A stretch of 64,000 bases of DNA from contig NC_012489.1 in NCBI RefSeq assembly GCF_000010305.1, positions 62,001 through 126,000 of the forward strand. Reading direction: 5' to 3'. The notes below the pieces were generated by a model. The model made no database searches. It saw only the letters and a program-made list of their open reading frames with translations, and was not told the origin of the DNA. Position numbers and translations under genes: made by a program. This document shows, one piece after another, positions 52,935 to 61,259 of this stretch (positions are counted from its first letter, which is position 1; every line of letters starts with the position of its first letter). Origin of the DNA: Gemmatimonas aurantiaca T-27 (GTDB lineage Bacteria > Gemmatimonadota > Gemmatimonadetes > Gemmatimonadales > Gemmatimonadaceae).

Positions 52935-55145
52935 TCAGAACCAGCGGCCGATGCGCACGAACCAGCGGTGATCCTGCCGGCTGTTCACGCCGTACTGCAC
53001 CCGTAGCGGCCCAATGGGCGTGGCCGCGCCCAGGCCGAGGCGCGTGCCGGCAATCCACTCACCCGACAGCGGGCGATACTGGTCCTCCGACACCTGACCG
53101 CCCTGCACGGTGAGTTGCAACGCCAACGGGCCGAGCACCGGCCGCGAGATTTCGAAGGCGGTGGACAATTCGGCCATACCACGTTGCTCGAAGATGCGCA
53201 GGCCCGCGAAGCCCTCTTCGCCGCCCAGGGTGGTGGCGTCCATGAGTGGCAGCTCACGATCGGCCCAGACGATGCGTGACGACATGGCGATGTCGAACAG
53301 GCCCTTCGTGAACGTCGACGCCGTGACCGCCTGCAGGCGCGTGTACTTGTTGGTGTATTCGAGATCCACGCGCGGCACGAACCGAGGGTCGGACCGGACA
53401 CGCACAAAGCTCACCGTACCGCCCAGTACGTGAAGCGCGCGATCTGCGAACTCGAACACCGTGCTGTCGGTTTCATCTTCGAGCGTGGTGACTCGGCGTG
53501 CCAGGCCGGCCGCCTGCAATGTCCACCGACGACCGAGTGGTTGTTCCATACCGATGCGCAGCTTCTGGTCGCTGAACGCCGGCAACAGGGCATCGGGAAT
53601 TTCGATGCGCCGATCTTCCGGCAGGAAGAGCCGTACCCGTTCGCGCGCGATGGTGGCTTCGAGGAATGGGCTGCGGGTGAGTTCGATGTATTGATCGTTG
53701 CGCCGCAATCCGACGAGCACGTCCTGACGATATCGACCGAGTGCTCCACGGGCCGCAAACTCGAGCGGCCAGCCGATCAGGTTGCGATCGACGCCGCCCA
53801 GCCACGCGCGGCCTCCGAGTTCCCCGTCATAGATGAGACCTGCGACGAGTGAACGACGCGGTGCAAACACCAGTCGTGGATGAATGAGCACGCTGTCTGT
53901 GCCGGTCACCGCCTCCGACGACGGGCGACTGACCGTGACCCGTTCCGGTGAAATCCAGAGCGCGTTCAGGCGTTCGCCTTCGCTCACACGCACGATGCGC
54001 GTCATGACCGTATCGAGCGACACCTCGTTGGGAGAGATGTCCCCGAAGATGATGTGCGAGAGGCGTTGTTCAGCGTTGGTGGTCTGCGAGGTAAACCGCC
54101 GCGCGGCAAATGGCGGCAAATCGGGAACCACACGCCGCTTCGTCGGCAGGCACTCGGCCGATGGAATGGCACGTCGTGCTGCTTCCCGACCGCGTTCGAT
54201 CATCAGCTTCATCGTGGCGTCGGAAAAATCGAGCGACGATGTTCCGGTGGTGTTGCTGGTGATGCGCAGATCGCCGGGGCGCATCTCGGGGCGGTTGCGC
54301 GAAAACAGGAAGCGCATGAGCGACGACGCCACGGTGCCCGTGGTACCACGCTCAACGGCCGTGGCGAGCGTGTCGGCCATCTCACTCAATATCACTCGCG
54401 TAGCGCCCTCGGTACGGGCCACGGCCACCGGCGCGTTCTCGGCTACGCCGCCGTCCACCAGCACACGCCCATCGATCACCAGTGGCTGAAACACCAGCGG
54501 AATGGCGAAGCTTGCACGCACCGCCTCGGCCAGATCGCCACTGCGCAACACGATGGGGTCGCCGGTGCGCAGGTCGGCCGCCACGGCGCGGAACGGCGTG
54601 GGCAGGCGATCGAAATCGCCAGCGGCGCGCAGATTGCCGGCCAACAGCATCGCCGAGGCAATGAGGTTCACATTGCCTTCACGCACGGCAGAGGTGGAGA
54701 AATCGAAACCACCGCCGGCACCTTCGTTCCAGGTGAGCAGTGGCAACACCGGCCCCAAGGCCCGTGGCGCCGAGGGCGCGTAGCCGCCGATGTACCGTCC
54801 CACGTTGAAGCGGAAGACAAACGATTCGAGTGCCTCGGCATCCCAACCGCTGGCGTACATCGCGCCGACGAGGGCACCGATGCTGGTACCGACCACGAGG
54901 TCGGGATAGATGCCGAGTGAATCGAGATGTTGGATCACGCCGACGTGCGCCATGCCCTTGGCGCCGCCGCCGGCGAGCACGAGGGCCACGCGGCCCGGCG
55001 TACATACACCAGGCGCGTCGGGCGGGCGCGTGGCGCCCGCGGTGCTGTCATTGGTGGTCCTCTGTGCGCCGAGTCCAGGCGCAAGTGACACGGTAGACAC
55101 AGCGAATGCGAGCAGCGCAAACGCGCGAAACAGGGCGTGACGCAC
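52935..55145 (-). CDS. PlpD-like patatin phospholipase with outer-membrane barrel (type Vd)
   Basis: 736 residues from a GTG at 55145. The signal peptide ends at GLGAQ. The patatin domain (about 50-330) has GGGAKGMAHVG (oxyanion hole), GTSIG (catalytic Ser88) and DGG (Asp231). A POTRA-like region follows, then a 16-strand-like barrel that ends in HRWFVRIGRWF, with the usual terminal aromatic. It fits PlpD, a type Vd secreted phospholipase whose barrel belongs to the Omp85 family. It should hydrolyse phospholipids at the cell surface. Confidence 0.85.
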   Translation of the reverse strand: MRHALFRAFALLAFAVSTVSLAPGLGAQRTTNDSTAGATRPPDAPGVCTPGRVALVLAGGGAKGMAHVGVIQHLDSLGIYPDLVVGTSIGALVGAMYASGWDAEALESFVFRFNVGRYIGGYAPSAPRALGPVLPLLTWNEGAGGGFDFSTSAVREGNVNLIASAMLLAGNLRAAGDFDRLPTPFRAVAADLRTGDPIVLRSGDLAEAVRASFAIPLVFQPLVIDGRVLVDGGVAENAPVAVARTEGATRVILSEMADTLATAVERGTTGTVASSLMRFLFSRNRPEMRPGDLRITSNTTGTSSLDFSDATMKLMIERGREAARRAIPSAECLPTKRRVVPDLPPFAARRFTSQTTNAEQRLSHIIFGDISPNEVSLDTVMTRIVRVSEGERLNALWISPERVTVSRPSSEAVTGTDSVLIHPRLVFAPRRSLVAGLIYDGELGGRAWLGGVDRNLIGWPLEFAARGALGRYRQDVLVGLRRNDQYIELTRSPFLEATIARERVRLFLPEDRRIEIPDALLPAFSDQKLRIGMEQPLGRRWTLQAAGLARRVTTLEDETDSTVFEFADRALHVLGGTVSFVRVRSDPRFVPRVDLEYTNKYTRLQAVTASTFTKGLFDIAMSSRIVWADRELPLMDATTLGGEEGFAGLRIFEQRGMAELSTAFEISRPVLGPLALQLTVQGGQVSEDQYRPLSGEWIAGTRLGLGAATPIGPLRVQYGVNSRQDHRWFVRIGRWF

Positions 55146-55218
55146 AGAGTCTTCGAGCAGAAAGTGGGGGCGTGTCCATCTGTCTGCGAACTAATACCCC
55201 CAAACTAGCGGGTTCGTC

Positions 55219-57354
55219 TCACCGGGTGCGTCTCACCGGTCCGGCCGTGAGTGTCACCGTGCCTGCCTTCTCCATGTTCTTGATGTGATCCCACACATCC
55301 TGGAGCGGCACGGGCTCGAACTGGCCCGAGATGAAGTCGCGGATGTCGAGCACCGACATCCCGCGACCAACCACGGCATTGAGCTCGCCGGTCATGTGCT
55401 GCGGAATGCGCGTTGGCGTGGGCGCCGGACGTCCGCCGCCACCACCACCGCCAGGACCGGCCGGTGCCGCGCCCGCGGCTGGCGGCGTGCGCTGCACGAG
55501 CGTGCGACCGGCTTCCTGTTCGAGCGCCGACATCGCGGGTTCGGTAGCCGCGACCTTCCAGGCCGAAGCCGCCATGGTGAATGTGGCCTTTACTTCCGCC
55601 AGCAGCGATGCGGCACGGGCATCGATCAATGGGATGTACGTCGTCGTCAGGCGCTTTTCGGCGGCAACCGGGTCGGCAAACAGCACACTCACCGACTTGA
55701 TCACCGACTTCTCGATGTTGGCCTGATGCCGCACGGTGGCCTTGGCATCGGTATACGCCTGTGCGAGCTGGTCGGCACTGGTGATGTCACCGATGTAGCT
55801 CAGTCCCTTGCGCTGATTGGCAGCCATACGCTCGGCGCCGCGGCCCAGCACATCGGCGGCGACACGCAGTGCCATGTTGTCATCGGCGGCGGCCAGTACT
55901 GTCATCGCGCCAATGCTCACCACCGCCGCGCGCTTGAACTGCGTCGGGTCGAGCTTGTCGGGTGTGTCCTGCGACGAGTGGTACCAGGGATCCGGCCACG
56001 TATTGAAGATCACTGCGGGAATGCCGTGTTGCATGTACGTCGCGTGATCGGAGGCGCCGTAGTACTTGTCGATCTTGATGTAGAACGGATCGCGGCTGCC
56101 GTTCGGTGAGAGCACGTCGAGTGCCGGCGCATACCCGTTGTGGCGATAGCGCACACGTTCACGCGTGATCTCCGAAACGAACTCCATGAAGTTCTGGCAG
56201 ATATCGTTCAGGAACGACGGAAACGAGTCGGGGGAGCGCATCAGCAACCACGTGGCACCAGCGGTGGTGAGCCGCAGTCCTTCCATGTCGTAGTTGAGAT
56301 CGGCGATGATGCGCTTCTTGAGATCCGGGTGCGCATTCAGCCACGCGTTGGTGCCCGCGATTTCCTGTACGAACAGGAAATGGATCGTGCGCTTGGGCTT
56401 GGGCAGCTTGCCGGCCTTGATCAACTCGATGTACGAGCGACCCATCTCCAGAATGAGCGCGGCGCCCGAGTTGTCGTCGTTGGCGCCCTGCTTGATCAGC
56501 CCTTCGAAGATGTGCGCCGAAACCACCACATCCTGATTGGTGCTGCCGTCGCCATCGATGGTGAGATGGATGACTTCCTGACGACCCGGGAAGGTCTGCG
56601 CTTCCACCACCGAACGCACCGTGATCTGCTCGCCGCGCTCGAGGCGCACCTGCAGATCGCGCGCCTGACGCGTGGTCACCAGCCAACCAAAACCCGAGTT
56701 CCCACCGGACATGGCACCGGCCACGATGGCCGACGATACCATGATGTCGGGCTGCTGAATGGGGCGCATGGAATTCCATGACAGCACTCCCACGGCGCCA
56801 CGCTCGAACACCGCCATACGCTGCAGTGTGTTGAGTGGCGCGCTGCCCATCACCACTTTGCCCTTGAGATCCTTGCCGGCGTAGTCCTCGGGGCGACTGC
56901 CATTGCCCACGTCGACCAGATCACCGGAGATGTCGCCGGTTGGTGTGTTGGTGCCGAGTGCGACGGGTGTGTCGAAGATGTCGTGCAGTTTGCGCGGACC
57001 GTTCTTTTCCGACACCCAGAGCTGTCCTTTCGACGGCTGCCAGAGGGCGGCCGACGGGAACGTCTCGATGTTGGCAGACGAGAACCCGTACTGTTTGGCC
57101 ATTTCGACCGTGGCGCGGCTTTCCCGGAACGGGCCGGTGGTGTATTCCGCCGCCTGTCGCACGCGCTGGTACGGAACGAACTCCATCACGTGATGCATCG
57201 CGCGCTCGCCCGATGCTTCCATGATGATGGCACGCATTTGCTCCCAGTTGAGCAGCGTGCGGTCTTCCTTCTCCTGTGCACCCAGTGAGGGCGCAACAAC
57301 CGGATGAAGGGCAAGGGTCAGGGCGAGTGGCAGCAGCCGAAGGGGGCGACGCAT
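55219..57354 (-). CDS. Secreted M28-family zinc peptidase with PA domain
   Basis: 711 residues from the ATG at 57354, followed by a signal peptide ending at SLGAQ. A PA-like insert spans about 130-260. The M28 domain binds two zinc ions through His281 (SAHIFEG), Asp294 (GANDDNSGAA), Glu331/332 region (FLFVQEIAG), Asp356 (DLNYDMEG) and the His of DHATYMQHG. In most M28 enzymes the catalytic pair is EE; here it reads QE, so the first Glu is replaced. It probably removes N-terminal residues from peptides outside the cell. The C-terminus is Gly/Pro-rich. Confidence 0.85.
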   Translation of the reverse strand: MRRPLRLLPLALTLALHPVVAPSLGAQEKEDRTLLNWEQMRAIIMEASGERAMHHVMEFVPYQRVRQAAEYTTGPFRESRATVEMAKQYGFSSANIETFPSAALWQPSKGQLWVSEKNGPRKLHDIFDTPVALGTNTPTGDISGDLVDVGNGSRPEDYAGKDLKGKVVMGSAPLNTLQRMAVFERGAVGVLSWNSMRPIQQPDIMVSSAIVAGAMSGGNSGFGWLVTTRQARDLQVRLERGEQITVRSVVEAQTFPGRQEVIHLTIDGDGSTNQDVVVSAHIFEGLIKQGANDDNSGAALILEMGRSYIELIKAGKLPKPKRTIHFLFVQEIAGTNAWLNAHPDLKKRIIADLNYDMEGLRLTTAGATWLLMRSPDSFPSFLNDICQNFMEFVSEITRERVRYRHNGYAPALDVLSPNGSRDPFYIKIDKYYGASDHATYMQHGIPAVIFNTWPDPWYHSSQDTPDKLDPTQFKRAAVVSIGAMTVLAAADDNMALRVAADVLGRGAERMAANQRKGLSYIGDITSADQLAQAYTDAKATVRHQANIEKSVIKSVSVLFADPVAAEKRLTTTYIPLIDARAASLLAEVKATFTMAASAWKVAATEPAMSALEQEAGRTLVQRTPPAAGAAPAGPGGGGGGGRPAPTPTRIPQHMTGELNAVVGRGMSVLDIRDFISGQFEPVPLQDVWDHIKNMEKAGTVTLTAGPVRRTR

Positions 57355-57431
57355 CGACGGGGGCGTGAGTGGGACAGGGCGGGTGTCCTGCAAACTATTC
57401 GATGCCGGGCAGGAAGAGCTATCTTTCTTCC

Positions 57432-58181
57432 ATGCCTCTCGATCTGGCGCGAAAGCTGACGGGGCGCGAGCGCACGGACGCGGCGGATCGCCTGTTGGGC
57501 ATGACGCTGGCCTTTGTGGCTGGCGCGACCAATGCAGGCGCCTTTCTGGCCGTGCGGCAGTACACCTCGCACATGACGGGCATCTTTTCCAGTCTGGCGG
57601 ACGCAGTCGTACTGCGCGCCTGGTCGGTCGCGCTGGGTGCTGTGGGTGCGCTGCTGTCCTTTCTGGTTGGGGCGGCCGTTTGTGCACTGCTCGTGAACTT
57701 CGGCCATCGCCATCGCTGGCGAAGTGTCTATGCGACGCCCCTGCTGATCGAGGCGATCCTCATGCTGCTCTTTGGCGTGCTCGGCGCACGACTGGCGCAC
57801 GTCTCTGGGCTGTTCGTCCCGTTCACCATCATGCTGCTGTGTTTCATGATGGGTCTACAGAATGCGGTCATCACCAAGATCTCCCGTTCGGTCATCCGCA
57901 CCACCCATGTGACCGGGATGATTACCGACCTCGGTATCGAATTTGGGCGATTGCTCTATGTGAACATGCCGAGCACCGGTGCATTGCCGGTTCGGGCCGA
58001 CCGCACGCGCATGCGCCTGTTGGGATCGTTGCTGCTCGCCTTTTTCCTCGGCGGCATACTCGGTGCGATTGGATTCCAACGACTCGGGTATGCCGCCACC
58101 ATTCCGCTGGCGGTCACGCTGGGCGCGCTGAGCGCCGTGCCGGCCTTCGACGATCTCAGCGCATCCTGGCACGAACCCTGA
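57432..58181 (+). CDS. YoaK-type DUF1275 membrane protein
   Basis: 249 residues from the ATG at 57432. Six or so TM helices: GMTLAFVAGATNAGAFLAVRQYTSHMTGIF opens the family signature, followed by GALLSFLVGAAVCALLVNF, LLIEAILMLLFGVLGARL, and MLLCFMMGLQNAVITKISRSVIRTTHVTGMITDLGIE. DUF1275 proteins are inner-membrane proteins of unknown transport or sensing role. It is divergent from the M28 gene and converges on the anti-sigma gene. Confidence 0.85.
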   Translation: MPLDLARKLTGRERTDAADRLLGMTLAFVAGATNAGAFLAVRQYTSHMTGIFSSLADAVVLRAWSVALGAVGALLSFLVGAAVCALLVNFGHRHRWRSVYATPLLIEAILMLLFGVLGARLAHVSGLFVPFTIMLLCFMMGLQNAVITKISRSVIRTTHVTGMITDLGIEFGRLLYVNMPSTGALPVRADRTRMRLLGSLLLAFFLGGILGAIGFQRLGYAATIPLAVTLGALSAVPAFDDLSASWHEP

Positions 58182-58199
58182 GGGTGACAGCGATCTCTC

Positions 58200-59057
58200 C
58201 TACTGGGATCGTGTCGACACGGTGCCTACGAGGAACGGTTGTGTCGTGGGCAGTTTCGATCCACCGGCCGGTTCTTCGGTCACGGCCACCGCGGTGACAC
58301 CGGTGGTGGATTGTGGCAACTCGATGTCGAACAGCGTGGTGCTGCCATCGCCATCTGGAGTGAACACGCGTGATGGCACTGGCTGGCCGTCACGAATGAG
58401 CCAGAGCTGATACGCCCGGCCCTGCGCCGTCTGTGGCAGGCGGAAGGCATGCAACACCCCACGGCCATCCTTCACGTTCCAGAAGAACTGCATGCCGGGG
58501 CCCGTGGCGTTGGGCACGCCCATGTTCACGACCAGCAGAGCATCACCGCCACCGAGCAGCGTGCGCAGCACCGCTTCCTTCTCGGCCAACGCCTGATCGC
58601 GTTCTGCGATGGTCGACTGTCCCTTGGTATAGGCCGTGCGCGCGGCATCGAGCTCGCTACGCAGCGAGGCCTGCGTACGCACCAGTACCACGACGGTGGC
58701 AGCGAGCGCCGTCAGGGCGATGAACGGAACGACACGACGCCATTTCGAATGCACCGGCGCCTGTTGCCGCACACGGGCTGGTGAAGCACTCGCAACCGGT
58801 GCGGGTGTTGTCGGCACTGCGTCCACGTCGTCGTTGGCCAGACGGTGCAGGAAACGCTCCCGCAGATCGGGGGCCGGGGCGACGGTTTCCGTGGTGCCTA
58901 GTGTGTGTACGGTCTTCACGAACGTATCCAGTTCGGCGTGCAGTTCCGGAAAGCGCTGCAAGGCGTCGAGCATGGCTTCCTGCTCGGCCCCATCCAACGC
59001 ATCGAGTGCAAACGCGGGCAGGAGTGCGCGCGCGTCGTCGATCGTGAGCGGATTCAC
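58200..59057 (-). CDS. RskA-type anti-sigma factor
   Basis: 285 residues from a GTG at 59057. The N-terminal part (ARALLPAFALDALDGAEQEAMLDALQRFPELHAEL) resembles the sigma-binding zinc-finger-like or RskA_N helix bundle. A TM helix follows (VVPFIALTALAATVVVLV), then an extracytoplasmic RskA_C domain: GVPNATGPGMQFFWNVKDGRGVLHAFRLPQTAQGRAYQLWLI, PQSTTGVTAVAVTEEPAGG. It should hold the ECF factor encoded upstream until released by proteolysis. Its start overlaps the sigma stop by four bases (GTGA). Confidence 0.85.
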   Translation of the reverse strand: MNPLTIDDARALLPAFALDALDGAEQEAMLDALQRFPELHAELDTFVKTVHTLGTTETVAPAPDLRERFLHRLANDDVDAVPTTPAPVASASPARVRQQAPVHSKWRRVVPFIALTALAATVVVLVRTQASLRSELDAARTAYTKGQSTIAERDQALAEKEAVLRTLLGGGDALLVVNMGVPNATGPGMQFFWNVKDGRGVLHAFRLPQTAQGRAYQLWLIRDGQPVPSRVFTPDGDGSTTLFDIELPQSTTGVTAVAVTEEPAGGSKLPTTQPFLVGTVSTRSQ

Positions 59058-59641
59058 GCGTGGCCCTCCACAGCGAGAGGACCGAGTGCATCGCGCAGTC
59101 GCGTCATCCCCAGTCGAATGCGGGTCTTGATCGTACCCAGTGGTTCCATCAGTCGCGTGGCGATCTCTGCGTGTGTGAGTCCTTCGTAGAAGGCCAACTC
59201 GATCACGCAGCGTTGTTTGTCGGAGAGCGATGCCATGGCCCGTCGTACGGCGGCGCCCTGTTCGGCATGTTCAAGGGCCGAGTCGGCCGGGAGGATGGTG
59301 GCGATCATCGGCTCGTCGATGTGTCGCTGTTCGGCAGCGTCGGACGCGTGCTGTCGGCGCACTCGCGCGCGCACGTGATCCAATGCCCGCGAACGGGCAA
59401 TGGTGGTCAACCACCCAGCAACCGTGGCGCGGCTGGCATCGTATCGATGCGCATCGCGCCACGCCTGCATGAATGTATCCAGCACCACTTCTTCCGCGTC
59501 CGGCTGTTGTCCGCAGATGCGCAGGGCCAGGGCCAGGAGCATGGGACTGTATAGATCATACAGCGCCGCGGCGGCGTCATGCTCACCGCGGCGCATCCCT
59601 TCGAGCAAAGCCGCCTCGCGTGCGATTCGAAGATCGGTCAT
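59054..59641 (-). CDS. ECF RNA polymerase sigma factor (SigK-like)
   Basis: 195 residues from the ATG at 59641; a TTG at 59704 with a TTGA overlap to the gene upstream would add 21 residues. Region 2: AALYDLYSPMLLALALRICGQQPDAEEVVLDTFMQAWRDAHRYD, and VAGWLTTIARSRALDHVRARVRRQ. Region 4: MASLSDKQRCVIELAFYEGLTHAEIATRLMEPLGTIKTRIRLGMTRLRDAL. It is coupled to its anti-sigma gene by GTGA and lies downstream of two ferritin-like genes, which may be part of its regulon. Confidence 0.9.
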   Translation of the reverse strand: MTDLRIAREAALLEGMRRGEHDAAAALYDLYSPMLLALALRICGQQPDAEEVVLDTFMQAWRDAHRYDASRATVAGWLTTIARSRALDHVRARVRRQHASDAAEQRHIDEPMIATILPADSALEHAEQGAAVRRAMASLSDKQRCVIELAFYEGLTHAEIATRLMEPLGTIKTRIRLGMTRLRDALGPLAVEGHA

Positions 59642-59700
59642 GGTGGCAGATCGCCCGCCGCCGCCCGGAAGCGAAGTGGCTTCGGCAGCGTGAGCTATGG

Positions 59701-60387
59701 TCAAGGAAGGAATGGCAAGATGATCGCGGTGACCTGTTCCTTCGTCAATGGTTCGTCGAAGGCTTCCGATCCGCCGGTTGCACCACCAAACGTGCTGGCG
59801 TTGGGTAGCGAGGCAATCGCCACACCGGCTTGCGTCAGTGTGTCTTCGCCGTCGTAGATCGCCTGCGTGAAGGCGGGAAGGTCGTCACGGCTGTTACCCG
59901 TGATCCATCCTTTCTTTCCACGCAGTCGACGCACCTCGGCCGCATGACGCGCTTCCACGGTGTGGATGGCGAGCGCGGCGTTGAGGATGTTCTTCTCCGT
60001 CATGAGACGACCGACCTGCCCTTTGTACGCGCGCACGCCGGTGTCTTCGAACGCCATGGCGAGCGCCTTGAAAGTTTCGTACTGCGTGGCGCCAAAGTTG
60101 AAACCCGCGAGTGCGCCCTTGGCGGTGTAGTCGAAGGTGGGTTTGGCCACCGGCGTGGCACCACGCGCCGCGATGAGACCCTGCAACGCCGTCACGTGCG
60201 CAACTTCATGATCGCGAATGGTGCCGAACAGTGTGCGGTCTTCCGTGGGAATGAGTCCCGACGCGGCCACACCACGCGTGTAGAAGTCGGCTTCCAGATG
60301 CTCCAGCAGCAGCGCGAACTGCAACACATCCAGGACATCGGCAGGATCGGCGGCGCGCATGGCGCTCTTCGTCGAATAGATGGGCAT
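59701..60387 (-). CDS. Ferritin-like domain protein (cytoplasmic)
   Basis: 228 residues from the ATG at 60387. The four-helix ferritin-like fold (PF13668 type) is visible: DVLQFALLLEHLEADFYTRGV, LFGTIRDHEVAHVTALQGLI, ALAMAFEDTGVRAYKGQVG and AALAIHTVEARHAAEVRRL, with the E..H and E..RH ligand pairs at regular spacing. No signal peptide is present. It is 10 bp after the related Tat-type gene and upstream of the sigma gene, so the four genes may form one operon. Metal or peroxide handling is a reasonable guess. Confidence 0.8.
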   Translation of the reverse strand: MPIYSTKSAMRAADPADVLDVLQFALLLEHLEADFYTRGVAASGLIPTEDRTLFGTIRDHEVAHVTALQGLIAARGATPVAKPTFDYTAKGALAGFNFGATQYETFKALAMAFEDTGVRAYKGQVGRLMTEKNILNAALAIHTVEARHAAEVRRLRGKKGWITGNSRDDLPAFTQAIYDGEDTLTQAGVAIASLPNASTFGGATGGSEAFDEPLTKEQVTAIILPFLP

Positions 60388-60397
60388 CGTTCGATCC

Positions 60398-61147
60398 TCA
60401 ACCGTTGTTGTTGGGGCCCTGCACAAACGCCGTCGGGGCGTTGGCGAAGCCAAGCTTGTCCACCACAAATCCCTGCGCCGCCGCTGCGACCTTGGATGGA
60501 CTGAACACGTCATCGAACGCGGTGGGAGAAAACGCGCTCGACTTGGGTGAGATCAAATCACGAATGGCCGATGCATGACGAGCCTCGACAGAGACGATCT
60601 TGCCGGCGATGGTGAGATTGGCCGCACTGGTGAGGTACTGCCCCGCACCGTTGTAGGCGGCCACGCCCAGATCTTCGAACGTGCGCGCGGTGGTCAACAC
60701 CGACGTGCGATCGTCGAAGTTCACATTCGGATACGACGTGGTGAGTGTGAAACCGTTGCTGGCACCCAGGGCGGCTTTCAGGAACTCCCGATGCGCAATC
60801 TCGTGATTGCGGATGTCGGTGAGCAGTGTGCGTTCGGCGGCCGGAATATTCGAACTGCTGAACCGGTCAACGACACGTGTGTAAAAATCCGCCTCAAGCT
60901 GTTCGAGCGCATAGGCGAACTGCAGGACGGCGATATCGCCCTTGGCAAAATCGATGGTGAGGGCGTTGCCGCTGCCCGGTGGGGTTGGGCCGGTCATGCC
61001 GTCGTTGTCGTCGGAGCATGCGGTGAGCATGCCAGGCAAAAAGACAGCAGCTCCGCCCACCGCCATCAGCCGGAGCAGGTCCCGGCGAGTACGCGGAGTC
61101 GCGAGCAGGCCGGCGTCGGCGATATGCAGTGCAGGACGTTGAGCCAT
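60398..61147 (-). CDS. Tat-exported ferritin-like lipoprotein
   Basis: 249 residues from the ATG at 61147. The N-terminus has a twin-arginine motif (TRRDLLRLM) and a lipobox (MLTACSDD), so it is Tat-exported and lipidated. The ferritin-like core reads VLQFAYALEQLEADFYTRVVD, LLTDIRNHEIAHREFLKAAL, ARTFEDLGVAAYNGAGQYL and IVSVEARHASAIRDL, matching the neighbouring protein at 59701-60387 with the same ligand pairs. The two are paralogues, one exported, one not. Folding before export suits a metal-loaded protein. Confidence 0.85.
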   Translation of the reverse strand: MAQRPALHIADAGLLATPRTRRDLLRLMAVGGAAVFLPGMLTACSDDNDGMTGPTPPGSGNALTIDFAKGDIAVLQFAYALEQLEADFYTRVVDRFSSSNIPAAERTLLTDIRNHEIAHREFLKAALGASNGFTLTTSYPNVNFDDRTSVLTTARTFEDLGVAAYNGAGQYLTSAANLTIAGKIVSVEARHASAIRDLISPKSSAFSPTAFDDVFSPSKVAAAAQGFVVDKLGFANAPTAFVQGPNNNG

Positions 61148-61259
61148 GGAATCCTCCAGACATGGAGTGATTGGGTCGATCGGACCCATGGCTACGTGCA
61201 CGGCGTTCGTGCTGGATTCATTCCTGCGCGCCGTATTCGGGCTCGCGGTGTGTTGCAGC

